Part shown: piece after piece, positions 33,040 through 45,118 of the stretch
How positions within the stretch are numbered: the stretch's first letter is position 1
How the letters are laid out: each line of letters opens with the position of its first letter
Assembly (NCBI GenBank): GCA_015179045.1
Contig: WHUZ01000043.1
Coordinates: 466,039-530,038 of the forward strand
DNA length: 64,000 bases
Source of the DNA: Kalaharituber pfeilii
Lineage: Eukaryota; Ascomycota; Pezizomycetes; Pezizales; Pezizaceae
Reading direction: 5' to 3'
Made by a program: the position numbers and the translations under genes
Notes under the pieces: model-generated
What the model was told of the DNA's origin: nothing
Database searches by the model: none
What the model saw: the letters and a program-made list of their open reading frames with translations, nothing else

Positions 33040-36000
33040 TTCGACGACTCTTGATTCGCTGCTACCGAGGGCGGAACATCAAAGCTGTCAGTCGACTTGG
33101 GGGTTTATTTTGCGCAGGCGAGCGGCTTGAATGCGGCGTGCGAGAGCTGATAGTAGTGAGTGATGGCGACAAATTTTTGGGGGACTTGTCAATTGGACTC
33201 ATCAAGGGCCCCACTCAAGCCTGTTTGGCCGCTGAGTCAGCGACTGCAGGACCTTGGAACGCGGCTGCACGTGCCATCGCGCCTACCGCGTTGCGGTCGC
33301 TAAAGCAACGCGCCAACATGCCACATCTGGCTGTGATTAGCCTGGGAGCGCGGTAAGAAGGATGTACTCTGCACTTGTATTTAGGTAATATTTCTGTTCT
33401 TACACTGTGCTGGAGGCGCTGCACGGGCGGGCCTCCTGCAGAACGCACATGAGCGCACCCAATACATACAGGTACAATACGGCGCGGTACTAGTACCGCG
33501 TTGAAGCCAAGCCGTGCTCAGGCGCAATTAATTCCGCACATTCGTTCTGTACCCTGACTCCAGCTGTCCCGTTTACGACGGACGCATCCGTTTCTCATTC
33601 GTGGATTTCCAGAGGCGCAGGGGTGCCTCAAGCACTCGTGGGATCCAGATGAACTAGTGTGCGACTGCTCTCTCTTCGCCATCCTTCACCGCCAACGGAG
33701 TCCGCTGGGCTCTGAGTGCGGTGGCCTCGGGCCCACCTTTATGTATCATAGGTCGTCCGCCCCTTCCCGACTCATGCATCACCGGTTAGATGCGCTCTCT
33801 GAGCTGCTGCGGCTTGTTGGGAGTTCGAGCAAGAAAGACAACTCACCAGCGTGCGCAGGGACGTACCTTCGGCGGCAGTAGCGCAGCGCTTGGGCGTGAC
33901 CTGGGTGGACCTCGGCTTGCCCAAGTATGAGTACATACTTGTGCATATGCATGGAACGTCCACCTTGGCTCGCTTGCATCAGCCCCTCCCTCAGCAAGTC
34001 CCCCCGCGCCTTGACTGCTCAACCAAACATGCAATGTGATGGAGCCTTGCGCACTTGCATACTAGCCATCCCCTTCATGACCACTCTGCCGGAGGCCGTC
34101 GGGGCGGAGGACCTTGTGCGGCGCATGCCAGCCAGCATGTCTGCATACGGCTTCTTACCCGCTCGCGGCGTCTTATCTGCTTCCGTCCCAAGCCGCGGGA
34201 CCTCAGAGCGCTACTGTCTCAACGCGGCCGCTGCTACCTCCGCCCGGCGCCAGGGAGCGGGAGCAATATGACATAGGTGCGGGCGGCCGGGTATGTTCCG
34301 CGCCGCAGCGGGCACGAGACCACACTGCGGAAGGAATGGCCCACGCCCGCCCCTGCGCAGCGCCAACAGGGCTCCAGCGCCGGCGGGAGGCACTTCGCTC
34401 TACCGTACATAGTCTAGCTGCACTACCCCAACCAAGCCACACTCCCGCTTTGCGACTGTATGATACTTGCGCGTACCTAATGTAACATGCTCAACTGCTC
34501 AGCAGGCATGAAGCATGTAAGAGGAGCAGCCAGGGGTCGCACTTGCGCCAAACATGCTGATAGACACTCAGGCAAGGCGTTTTGGGGCAGGGCGCGAATT
34601 ATGAGAGGCTAACGGTGCCGCGACCACGCCTCTAATTTCGAGTGGAACAACAGCAGAGGAACGGACTATCTGCTTGTGACACCATGAAATAGGACTTGTG
34701 CTGGAGAAAATCTCGAGGTGTGCAAGTCAAAAGGGGCCTGCAGCAATCGGTGATGCACCCTTTATGCATGGCATTCCTAAGGCAAGTAGAGTGCGTAGCT
34801 GCCGAAGTTTGCTGAAGCTCCAGTGGCTGCCATTGAGCATCAGTAGGATATGAAAGCATCTTGTCTTTTCATTCGTAACACTTCTCTGACTTACAATGCA
34901 TCTTGCTGGCATGACAGGCGAGCAGTCTCTCGCACCTTCTGGACGCGCTGGTCCGTGATAGCTCCCGTCTCCATGTAACACAATACCGGTTATGCACTTG
35001 AAGCAATGCTGAAGAATTTATCTCAGGGTTGCAATTCGCGTGAATCCCTTCTATTCACTAGGAAGGCCTCACCATTCTTCAGCTCATCTCCCCGATGCTG
35101 CCTAGTAAAGAACTTCATGACTGCTAATGGGTATATCTTCAGAGTAACTACTCAGTAAGCTGGGATGAAGGATAATTTTATTGCAAGCATTAGGGCCGCT
35201 GGAGTCAAGGTGTGTGTATGGTCATCACTGCCATTTCTGGGAGTTCCAATTGCACCATGGTCAGAAAGTTCACCGAAGTCTCTCCGCATAACCGGGACTT
35301 GTTGTGGCCAATGGTATCAGCACGCTATCCCAGAACTGATAAAAGTGTGACCCATGGCCACGCCCTCGGTAACCAGAAAACACAGACATCGTCCCAGTGA
35401 CATGGATTGGCTAATAATTGACCCTTGTCATATGCAGCACAGATGCATGGGATAAGTCACTGCAGCGATGAGACAACAAAGTCATGAGCGCCAGAACACA
35501 CCTATTGCATTTTTGTCAAGTTTCCCGTGAATTAGAACTGATTGGAATATACAGACTAGAGCTTAATTTACCAGTACCTGTATGGAGATACACGAAATGC
35601 AAATTTGTACAGGGCTATGAGAAGAGCATTGCGCGTAATTGAAGAAGAATCAAATGAACCTATGCAGTAGATGAGAGTACTTACTGACCAACGAATTAAG
35701 AATTCCAACTCGGGGAAACTGCCGTGTTTTGTGGTGCACATGAGCACGTTTTAACCAGGCTATTAGTCTCGTAATTAGGCCCCCAGGTTGTGAGAATCTG
35801 ACCAGAGGGGTTTCAGCCAGTGTGTACTGAATTGTACCATCAAGTTCTGGCAGGATACTTATCAGCGGGAGCCATTGTGATATAGAATTTGAAAAAGCAA
35901 TGCACGACACCAAAGATTGGGTGCCGCACGTGATTCGGTAATATGGCCCTTTTGGTGCCATAATTCTACCCCTTCATCGGTTGTCATGGTAGCAGTTCGG

Positions 36001-36174
36001 TCCATCCAGTTCGCTTGCAGAATTCCTTTGAAATGTCGTATAAATACGGCATACCCACTTTTGTCGCCCAGTGCCTCCGCAGCTTAAGTCCTATCCACTT
36101 GTCCTCAAACAAGGAGTTTTTCACCACTGTTTGCGAGCAACTGCAAAAGCATAAACAGGTCTCCGTTGAAGGTT
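33040..36174. other. Gene-poor interval, about 3.1 kb
   Basis: Starts with the RPC1 promoter. The section 33.5-34.6 kb is relatively GC-rich with many short open frames on both strands, none with a recognisable domain or convincing splice structure. I found no tRNA B-box in a credible context. A TATA-like element at 36039 belongs to the next gene. Confidence 0.55.
36039..36046 (+). promoter_or_regulatory. TATA box of the hypothetical gene at 36175
   Basis: TATAAATA 129 bp upstream of the ATG, followed by a CT-rich stretch and a CAAACAAGG-type leader. This is a conventional fungal promoter layout and the best support that the downstream frame is a real gene. Confidence 0.5.
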
Positions 36175-36927
36175 ATGGACGATTCCGAAGATATAGCATA
36201 TGAGGTTGGTCCCTTTGCTTTGAATCAAGTTCTGGTACTAATGATGCAGGAGGATCAGAATTTGAATTTCACAGGCACCCATGAACTTCCACCATCGCCA
36301 GCCCCGACAGTCGAAGAAGATCTGCAGGTGTTGCCTTCTATTTCAATGTACACACAGCAAATTATCCGAACAGAGAGGCGACGGCGGAGGATGGTCCACG
36401 CATTAGTGTCCAATATTGAGTTGCAACAGAGTGTGTCCACTTCCGGGACGGCTGCGAATGCTGCAGATGTGCACCAGTATATAAGACAAACTCCTCTCCA
36501 CTCGCATCCTGCAATTACCCCGAAAGAGCGTTTTTGCTTGCCCAATCTAGTGGAAGACGCAGATGCAGTGTATGGTCGAGTGCAATGGGGCGGTAATAGC
36601 AAAGACCCAATTTTCTCTGTAGAAGGGAGGCAACGGCACGCTTGGAAATTGGCTTTACGATTCCACCATAATCCTCAACTAAACTCCCAACATCCCTCCA
36701 GTTCCCACGAAGATAGGACTCTCTCTACAAACCAGGGCCAACATTCCCCCAATTCCAACGAAGATCGGAAGCAACTGCCACCAGAAAATGAGAGCTTGGA
36801 GACGGGAGAGCCACTCATCGAAGATTCGTTATCTTGGGTAAACCAAGGCCAATATGAGGGTGATCCTGGGACATTCAAGCCCTCAGTAGAGGGTGCAGAG
36901 ACAGGTGGCTTCCTTCCGCAGGATTAG
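36175..36927 (+). CDS. Hypothetical hydrophilic protein
   Basis: Open frame of 250 aa from an ATG at 36175 (MDDSEDIAYE). I do not recognise it. Visible: an acidic start, an Arg-rich stretch (TERRRRRMVHAL), a central part with RFCLPNLVEDADAVYGRVQWGG and RQRHAWKLALRF that looks the most structured, then a Ser/Asn/Glu-rich C-terminal third with short repeated NQGQ motifs. A 45-nt stretch at 36205-36249 begins GTTGGT and ends with a TACTAAT branch-like motif and GCAG. Because its length is a multiple of three it could be an in-frame intron or simply coding; with splicing the protein would be 235 aa. TATA and leader upstream support expression. It lies in a gene-poor interval and may be lineage-specific. 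Confidence 0.5.
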   Translation: MDDSEDIAYEVGPFALNQVLVLMMQEDQNLNFTGTHELPPSPAPTVEEDLQVLPSISMYTQQIIRTERRRRRMVHALVSNIELQQSVSTSGTAANAADVHQYIRQTPLHSHPAITPKERFCLPNLVEDADAVYGRVQWGGNSKDPIFSVEGRQRHAWKLALRFHHNPQLNSQHPSSSHEDRTLSTNQGQHSPNSNEDRKQLPPENESLETGEPLIEDSLSWVNQGQYEGDPGTFKPSVEGAETGGFLPQD

Positions 36928-38505
36928 GCGGGCATATTTCCTTACAGCTGATTTTATGAAACTTTGGGGGCCATTGTGTACTGTTCTTGTTCCCACATCG
37001 CATTCGTAGCTTTGCGTGCTGGTTCTTGGAAGAAAATATAATTAATTATATTGAGGGAATGGACAATAGAAATATCGTTTTGAAATCTCTTGTGCATAGC
37101 AGTGGCAATCTTTGATTCATCAGTACAGCTGTGCCAACAAAAAGGATGACCAGCAGTAATTGGCAAGTGGACACAGCCAGTCTTACACTATGCCATCCTA
37201 TGTTGCTTCTGTGACACTCATTATGTTTCCTTTTGGTGTGTTTGACTTTGAAATTCTTTAGCAGTGCACGTGACAAAGAGTCTGAAGTTGATAGTATCAC
37301 TTCAACGCCGGACTGCTAGCTTCTTGGGCCGCGCAATGCTGGCGCCTTCGGCGAAGGCATCACCCAAAACTCAACATACATTCAACGCATAGCAGGAAAT
37401 CTACTTACTTAGTTGCAAATAAGGTTAGATCACAGCAGGACCGAGTAGGGGAACAGTGGGTGGGGTCACCTCCGATACGGTTATCCATGGTTGTCATAAG
37501 AAAGCTCAGGTTGAAATTTGAATTTCTCGTTTTTGAGAAGTATTATTGAAGGATGGCAACGGTGTTGTATGTAGGGTACAAGGATGTTCAGAGCTGCAGG
37601 CCTGACTGGACACGGATAGCCTCCTGGGGCGACAACAGTTATCCTAGGCCGTCCCGTAACACAAACGATAGAAGATGCTGCTGCCCTTGCACCCTGGATA
37701 CAGATTGACCACTGAATGTTGCATGAAGGTCATCGGCTTCTGCTATTGATGAGAATTCTTGCTATGAGTGTAAAAACGGCTTGAGAGAAGAGCATTCTGT
37801 AGTCCGGTTAACCACTTTCGTGCCCTTGCTTAAGCCCAGTGGAGGATGGTCTCTTGCGCCCGCCCAGTCTCGTAGGTAGAGTCTGACCTTCGCAGATTTT
37901 AGAAACACGGAAACAAAAACAGCATAGCAAGGTATGTTGTTCAGCGTAGTAAAGTATTTGGTCATTCATGGGGAAAGCGCACATACCGAGTGATGCCTTG
38001 ACATGGTCCAACAGGAGAGTGGAGCGTATATGCCAAGTATCTCCTCCAGGTGCTGGAGGAATCATCACTTGAGACTACATGTCTCATGCCAACTAGAGAT
38101 CAGGAAAAGGGCGCTAGGTTGTAGGCCGATATCAGACTGTGCATAAAAGACTTTCGAGATGGTGAGTGTTTTCGTGCGACTGAATCGTTCTTGGACAATA
38201 TCCTTGTCCTTGGTTTCGAGACTAGGGGCGATGATCTCTCAAGACATTGAACCTCTTGGCACAGTGAAAGGCAAAGCTTCCAACCAGCTATGATAGACTC
38301 CCTCGCGACTGGATGCATACTCCCCGCAAAACATCAGCGAGTTTGTGTCATACAAATGATTACTGTGCGATTTGACGATGGTTGCAATTGGCTTCTATGT
38401 TTGCACCTACATCTTGTATGCATACGAGAAAACAAGTACTTACTACCATACCGATTTGACGCGGCAAGCCTATGAATTTTGTTTATCGCTGCAGAGATAT
38501 TAACA
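36928..38505. other. Intergenic, about 1.6 kb
   Basis: Nothing I can annotate; short frames only and no repeats recognised. Confidence 0.55.
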
Positions 38506-38739
38506 TTATGCTGATCTCTTGTCAGCAGAGTTTTTGCCATGGTTGAGATATCGATTAGCTGCAATATGATCACTCCTATCTACTAGCTCCTGAAGCTCCT
38601 CTAAGTCCTCCTCTTCTTCCTCTGAACTGTACTCTGAGTCAAACTCCAAATCTAAATCATACTCCATTGTTGTCATCAAAACATCGATTTCAGCATCTAT
38701 TTTCTTCTGTATTGACGCCTTTTGGCTTATACGAGGCAT
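38506..38739 (-). pseudogene. N-terminal fragment resembling a PIF/Harbinger-type DDE nuclease
   Basis: A 77-aa ATG-started frame: MPRISQK start, amphipathic helix, a run of acidic residues (SEEEEEDLEELQEL), then AANRYLNHG before a stop. In my memory of fungal HARBI1-like genes, an MPR start, an acidic leader and an RYLN motif precede the catalytic domain, but the downstream sequence here shows no DDE core. I therefore call it a possible transposase-gene remnant. It could equally be an unrelated small acidic protein. Confidence 0.3.
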
Positions 38740-38830
38740 TGCGAATCTGTAGTGGTGTTGATATGCAGGGTAGGGGTGAATGAGACTACAATTACAGAGT
38801 GCAAGCCTTAGCTTTTTTGCATTTTGGACT

Positions 38831-38921
38831 GGTCATCAATTGCCGGCCACATATGGCTAGACGTACAGGGATATGAAATGTACGAATGTTCCATTTACTG
38901 TCCTGTAGATAATTGATGACC
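38831..38921. repeat. 91-bp element with 11-bp perfect inverted ends
   Basis: GGTCATCAATT at 38831-38841 is repeated inverted as AATTGATGACC at 38911-38921. It could be a tiny MITE or a hairpin. No convincing target duplication is visible. Confidence 0.5.
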
Positions 38922-40381
38922 ACCGCTACTATATCGCCAGCATGTACATTATCACCAACACATGTATAGCTATTTAGCTATCACCAGCTATCTACACTCA
39001 CGCTAATACTCTTTAGAGCTTGAACTAAATAAAACTGCTTTCATTGTTGTTGCTTCTTTTGTAGACCAAAGAGTATTAAAGAAGCAAATAATAAAGCAAC
39101 TTGAAGTTCCTCATCTAGATCAATAGTAAGTAGTGTATTAGAGAAAACATAGTTCAACTTATGTAAATCTATATGCAATAATTTTTGGTGTTGTGGTTTG
39201 ACGCATTTTTTTCTCGTTGTCCAACGTATTCTCTACTAGTGCGATATCTGGGAGCGTGTTCTGAGAATCTAGGAATGTGGCAGAAGGGGGGGGTAGTCTC
39301 ATGGGGGAGGGTGCGTCGAAATTCAAAAATCTGGGAAGGGGGTTTAAAAATTTTTCTGGGAGATCGAGCGTCTGGGAATGGGAATCTGGGCGACGGGAAG
39401 TCATCCATTCTGGCTGGAGGAGCATTTGTAGTACTCGTACTCTACAGCTCTCGTTCGGATGGTTGCGGACGGCTTTAATCAACACTATGTAACACTTCAT
39501 TTCGCTTACTAATACAGTCTTTTTTTTTTTTCCCCTCGCTCTTTGATCCCCCCTCCCTTTACTAGTACCACACGGAATACCTCTACTGTGTAGATTACAT
39601 GCCTCTTGCACTTCGCTTCCACTGTACAGAATTAGAAGCAGCAAACCAGCTTATAATCTTTTGTCCAAAGTTTCATTATGAGTTGAATTTTATTGAACGA
39701 TTTTGGTGTGTAGCATAATACTATGCTTGTGAGAACTGTGAATAGAACTTTGAATATTTACGAGATACAGTATCTGCTGCTTTACATTCTGTAAGTACTG
39801 CTTCTATTTTTCACTATCATGAGCACTGTATATGACTTCTTGATACATACTGTAATGGATATACCTATGCAACAAAATAATTTCAGAAATATATATATAA
39901 AAGTCAGCTGCAAGTGGTGGATAATAGTACATGGTAATTACATGTACTTTATTCCTGTGCCTCATGTACTTGTAAACTTAACCCTTTTAAGAAAGTTCCT
40001 GCTTACCAATACATTAACTTACCTAATTTGTACTAGTAGTATGTAACTCAGTTAGAGGTCTCTCACCGAAATTTGCTTTTCTTTAACTTTCGATAACTTT
40101 TTAACAAAAATTTGCATAATTAAAAACACAATATAGATTAATTCTTTTCTTAATTCTGTTCATATGTATATGCAGTTTGATATTTTTACGATTTTTGTTG
40201 TGTTCTTATCGGGTTTTGAAATTTAGGATCAAAATGTGTTGATTAAAATTCAAATTGCTACCGAGTGCGATGCCAAGAGTTTTCATAGGCACTATCGTGG
40301 TAGCTGTGCCGAAGTAGTTTCTAGCCGTGAACTAAACTGAATTTAGCTACTTGCAAGTCTTGGCCCCACATTTTTGCAAAG

Positions 40382-40387
40382 GAGTCA
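40382..40387. promoter_or_regulatory. GCN4/CPC1-type site upstream of ILV5
   Basis: GAGTCA (TGACTC on the other strand) lies about 197 bp upstream of the ILV5 ATG. This is the core of the general amino-acid control element bound by Gcn4/CpcA, and branched-chain biosynthesis genes are classical targets. A six-base match alone is modest evidence. Confidence 0.4.
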
Positions 40388-40583
40388 TTTTTTCCCATCC
40401 CGCTAGGCGAACGATCATTCCCCTCGCCCAACACAGTCGACGTTTTTTGGTGTGTCTATCCTCTCCTTCTCCTTCCTCTTTAGTTCCGTCAATTCCCCCA
40501 TCTGACTTCCTTCTTCCAAGCCCGTACTACCCTCCTCATACCCATTGCCTTATCGTCGTCCTACAACCAGAGGAGAAAGTACA

Positions 40584-42218
40584 ATGGCATCTGCATCTCG
40601 AACCCTCACAAAGGCCCTCAGGCCTCTCGCCCGCCAGGCCGTGGGCGCTACTCAGAAACCTGCTGTGCAGAGGACGTTTGTCACTGCATTGCACAGCCAC
40701 GCAAAGAGAGCTGTTGTCGCAAATGTGCCAAAGTGTGCGGCGGTGCAGACGAGGGGGGTCAAAACGATTGATTTCGCGGGTGTGAAGGAGACTGTTTATG
40801 GTAGGGAATTCTAAACAAATAGCACTTCTTGGAGATGAAGCTGTGCCTGACTATGTTGTGTAGAGCGATCTGACTGGCCCAAGGAGAAGCTCCTTGTAAG
40901 TACAATTCTTGAATGCGGCTGTGTCCCTCGAACGTGAACGCCAATTATGTCTTTGTGGGCGGAATTGGATTGCGGGGACTACACAGAATTGCGATATTGA
41001 ATGGATAATTGCGATAGGACTACTTCAAAAACGACACCTTGGCCTTGATTGGCTACGGTTCTCAGGGTAAATTGCACTTCCTAGACGCCTGCATCAATTT
41101 ATACCGCCAATTGCTAATTACACTACAAACATAAAGGTCACGGGCAGGGCCTCAACCTCCGCGACAACGGCCTCAATGTCATTATTGGTGTCCGCAAGAA
41201 CGGTGCCTCGTGGAACGAAGCTATCCAAGATGGTTGGGTTCCCGGCCAGAACCTCTTTGAGGTCGACGAGGCCATCTCCCGAGGTACTATCATCATGAAC
41301 TTGCTCTCGGATGCTGCTCAGAGCGAGACTTGGCCACGTATCAAGCCGCAGCTTACCAAAGGGAAGGTATATTATCTTTATTCTCATCCAATGACTCATC
41401 CAAACAAAAGGAAAAAAAGCTCTCATAGGACTGAATTCTAATTTTTGGGCGGAATTACATAGACTCTCTACTTCTCCCACGGCTTCTCCCCCGTCTTCAA
41501 GGACTTGACTAAGGTCGATGTCCCAGCAGACATCGACGTCATCCTAGTTGCTCCCAAGGGCTCCGGCAGGACCGTCCGGTCTCTCTTCAAAGCCGGTAAG
41601 GGTATCAACGGCTCTTTCGCCGTCTGGCAAGACGTGACCGGCAAGGCCAAGGAGAAGGCCGTTGCCATGGGCGTTGCCATTGGTATACCCCCTCTCAGCC
41701 GTCCCGGCAGTGGTATGACTCACAACTATTAACCGGGCCACTTAGGAACTGGCTACCTGTACGAAACTACCTTCGAGAAGGAAGTCTACTCTGACCTCTA
41801 CGGTGAGCGTGGTTGCCTCATGGGCGGCATTCACGGCATGTTCCTTGCCCAATATGAAGTCCTCCGCGAGCGCGGTCATAGCCCATCTGAAGCCTTCAAT
41901 GAAACTGTTGAAGAGGCCACTCAATCCCTTTACCCCCTCATTGGAGCTAACGGCATGGATTGGATGTACGCTGCGTGCTCCACCACTGCTCGTCGTGGCG
42001 CCATTGACTGGTCTGGAAGGTTTAAGGATAAATTGAAGCCCTTGTTCAACGAACTCTACGACTCGGTCAAGAGTGGTACTGAGACCAAGAGGAGCTTGGA
42101 ATATAACTCCCAATCGGACTATAGGGAGAAATATGCGAAGGAGTTGGAAGAAATTAGCAACTTGGAGATCTGGAGAGCAGGGAAGGCCGTTCGAGCTTTG
42201 CGACCAGAGAATAACTAA
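40584..42218 (+). CDS. ILV5: Ketol-acid reductoisomerase, mitochondrial (ILV5)
   Basis: Second step of valine/isoleucine synthesis in mitochondria: NADPH-dependent, Mg-dependent isomeroreduction of acetolactate/acetohydroxybutyrate (family knowledge). Six exons: 40584-40800, 40864-40895, 41018-41066, 41137-41366, 41463-41682, 41746-42218; total 1221 nt, 406 aa, normal for fungi, with all phases consistent. The first ~60 residues are Arg/Ala/Ser-rich without acids, a mitochondrial presequence. The nucleotide-binding loop GYGSQGHGQG (about 95-104) spans an intron. Further signatures are HGFSPVFKD, VILVAPKGSG, the metal-site region YSDLYGERGCLMGGIHGMFLAQYE, and SNLEIWRAGKAVRALRPEN at the C-terminus. 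Two very small exons (32 and 49 nt) make the 5' half easy to mis-annotate. Confidence 0.95.
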
Positions 42219-45118
42219 GTTTGAACTCTATGGAGTGTATTACGAGAGAAGGGTTGGAGAGGGCGCGGTGAATGGGATGAGGGTACACATGTGGGTGCTC
42301 TCGGGATTTTTGTGTGAGACATGGTGCAAAATAGCAGTAAAACAGAAGTGACACTCGCAGGCGTATGAATCTTCTTGCTGTTCGTTGTGGATAGTTGGCT
42401 CGGGTTTATTTCCACCTTTCTATGTTGCAGTTTTTTATACCTACACCTCAAAAAAGCTCATAGTTTTGCTTCGTCCATTCACCTGGTACCTGGCTAAATG
42501 ATCAGCAACTAGCGATACATATATTAACCTCATTCCTTGGCTATTATTTACAGAATGTGCTGGGCAGGAAAGCACACTACTAGCACTTGTTGTAATCGTA
42601 GTGCTTCAGGCTTAGTATATTATGCTCAAGCTAGATTACTACACAGAGCACCTTACTGTTTGATAAGGCGCCGTATCTAATATTCTGCGTCGTGGCATGC
42701 AATAGCCACTGACAGCTGTCTAAGGAGAGCTTGAGTCTACAACTTGACGGGAGCCCTACAGCTGAGCATATGTAAATATGAAAATGCGTTGGACTTTGGC
42801 AGTGGAGCCGTGGCCCTCCATGGCCTATAGACGTTGGTGCCAGGAGGTCCTATATTCCCCTATGTTTAATTGGCATCAATTAACGAAGGTTCCGGAGCGC
42901 GACAGTCATCGTGTCTTGTGCAGTGGGTGCCTATGATAATACATCTCTACCTATGGCTAATCACCTACTCTAACCTACAACAACCACTCTCCAATCCCCT
43001 GACACGAGTCCACAGAATGCCATGTAGAAACCAGTCTCCTGTAAAAGGAGGAGAGGTACCTCGTCTGTTTGTTCCTCTCTTCTCTGATCATCCTTTTTCT
43101 CACGAAATACTTTTCATAGTGTACTCGAGTTCATTATGATACCACTACACTATGGCTCAATACGTGTTCTTTCCTAATTAAGTAAGCTCCTGATTAAGTA
43201 ATACTATTCCCCACTCGAGGACTAGGCGGCCCTGTGTTGGGCGCTGCTGTTAGCGGTTATGAAAACAGCTCCCTTGTGTCGAGGGGAGGTGTAATATCTC
43301 AGCAGAAAGCCGCCATATGCGGCGCCATCATCCAATCTGAGGAAATGTTACTGGCTGAGCAATCTGGATTATAATGTTCATACGGGATGTTGGTTTATTG
43401 CGTGTGATCTTGTCAGTCAAACTGATCGGTCCCCATAAACAATCCATTTCCTGTTCGCCGTCGGATTGCAACAATATCAGTAGCAAAAACGACATTGCCC
43501 AGCATTGCATATAATCGCCAATGGGTATCACAGTAAAAGATGAGAAAGGATGGACAGAGCAAGCAGCTGGGATGAAGCACTTGTTGCTTCCATTGATCTG
43601 GTGTTCTCTGCTCTTGAAAACGAGTAGCACCAAGGACATCGTATGATTCTGCATCAATACCAAACTTGGTTATCTTGTTGGAATCTTTATAATTAGTATC
43701 TGTAACGCACGGTAATAGGCGAACTTTGCACCTCGTGGCGTTGAGTTTCTCTCCATGCTAGTGTCGAGATCCTCGTAGCCTTCACTAATTACGCCAGGAA
43801 GATGCATCTGAGGAACTGTTGATCGATGCAATATTTTCAAGCTCTCTCTATCAGGCCCTTGATTTGCCAATTCCATAGTGGCAATGAACGGCACGAGCGA
43901 ACGCCGGTCGATGAAATGGGCATATGCAGCGGCTGAGACGGTTTCACCGATCCTTGCTGACTGGTGCCCGGGGCAAACAACGCATGCTGGAAGTGCCACC
44001 CCATTGGTGGCCACACCAGGAGTTGGGATATAGCTATTCGTTCACTGCAGGATTTCTAGCTGGCAGGGCAGCATAAAAGCGACGAATCAATACCTTATAT
44101 ATATTCAAATTTTTATTGGCTAGGTGGAATCTCTGCTACATGGGACTGTTTAGCCGAGTGTATTGGCACAACTTGAAGAGCATATTAAGTATTGGTACGG
44201 TAGATTATACTGCCGGCCGACAGCTTATTGGCGTGCGAATGTTCGATGCCTGTGCATCCGAAGGGTGTTTAGGATGATGATGATGGCAATGATGATGGGG
44301 ATGGAGGCTTCTGCCCTCGTCCCTCCGATGATGAATTCGTGGCCCGGCGCCGTCTGTCCATTCTCGTCGACAGTATTCCTGTGGCAGAGGTATGCCTCTC
44401 TTCGCCTGGTGCCAAGCCTCCTCGACCCGCTGCAAATGCAACGCCCCGTGCAGTCGGCCAGGCACCAGCGCCGGGGCTCTTCACAAACGGCCGGATTGCA
44501 TCAGCTGTGCCGCTAGGCCGAGCACGTGCTGCGGTGCGCGCTGGCCCAGGTCACCTTTTCCCTTCAGCATCCCCTCCCGTCTTCTCCCTCTCACGCCGCC
44601 CGCTTGCGCCTGGACTGTATCCGCCGAGGTATCAGTCGGTGCATGCCATCTTCAGAGGAGAAGGTGCAGGCACAGTTGCGGAAGGTACGCAGAGATATAA
44701 TTTCCCCAAGCTCCTATATACCCGGCGGCGGTCTATGAAGCCCCGCAGTGTCGTTTCTGAGATGCGGGCGGGCACGTATGGGAATCTGCGCACGAGAACA
44801 CCATGTATGCGTCGTGAAGTCCGTAGTTGTTCGCATTTAAATTGCTCATATCCCCCCCCCCCCCCCATCTATCCCCTTCTACTACTCCGCTCACTTCCCC
44901 CTCCCTCAGCTTCCTGCAGGTACCGGATTCTCCTTGCCTTACAGTTCAAACACACTGGTTGAGATTGAAAAGGCCCGTCGAGTCTGTTAAGGGGGTGAGC
45001 TGAATTCAACGAACATTTCAAATTCATCTGCCATATCCATCCATCTCAGGTTGCCGCTTGATACCCTCACCTGCCCTTGTTTCGACCCGACTGAAGAAGC
45101 GAAAACGAAACGATATCG
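42219..45118. other. Intergenic, about 2.9 kb
   Basis: No gene I can defend. There are open frames of 100-210 codons (for example minus 43670-44014 and plus 44339-44962), but they lack domains, and the latter is low-complexity and overlaps frames on both strands. The last few hundred bases are a C-rich promoter-like stretch for the PLP enzyme gene. Confidence 0.55.

Larger units (their letters stand above)
38740..40583. other. Intergenic, AT-rich, ILV5 promoter at right end
   Basis: Contains the 91-bp inverted-end element, an AT-rich stretch without genes (39.0-40.3 kb), and the CT-rich leader of ILV5 (about 40400-40580). Confidence 0.6.

Noticed and set aside
44163..44962. Possible gene upstream of the PLP enzyme.
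   Set aside because: Overlapping frames on both strands, low complexity (Met and His runs), no domain and no credible introns.
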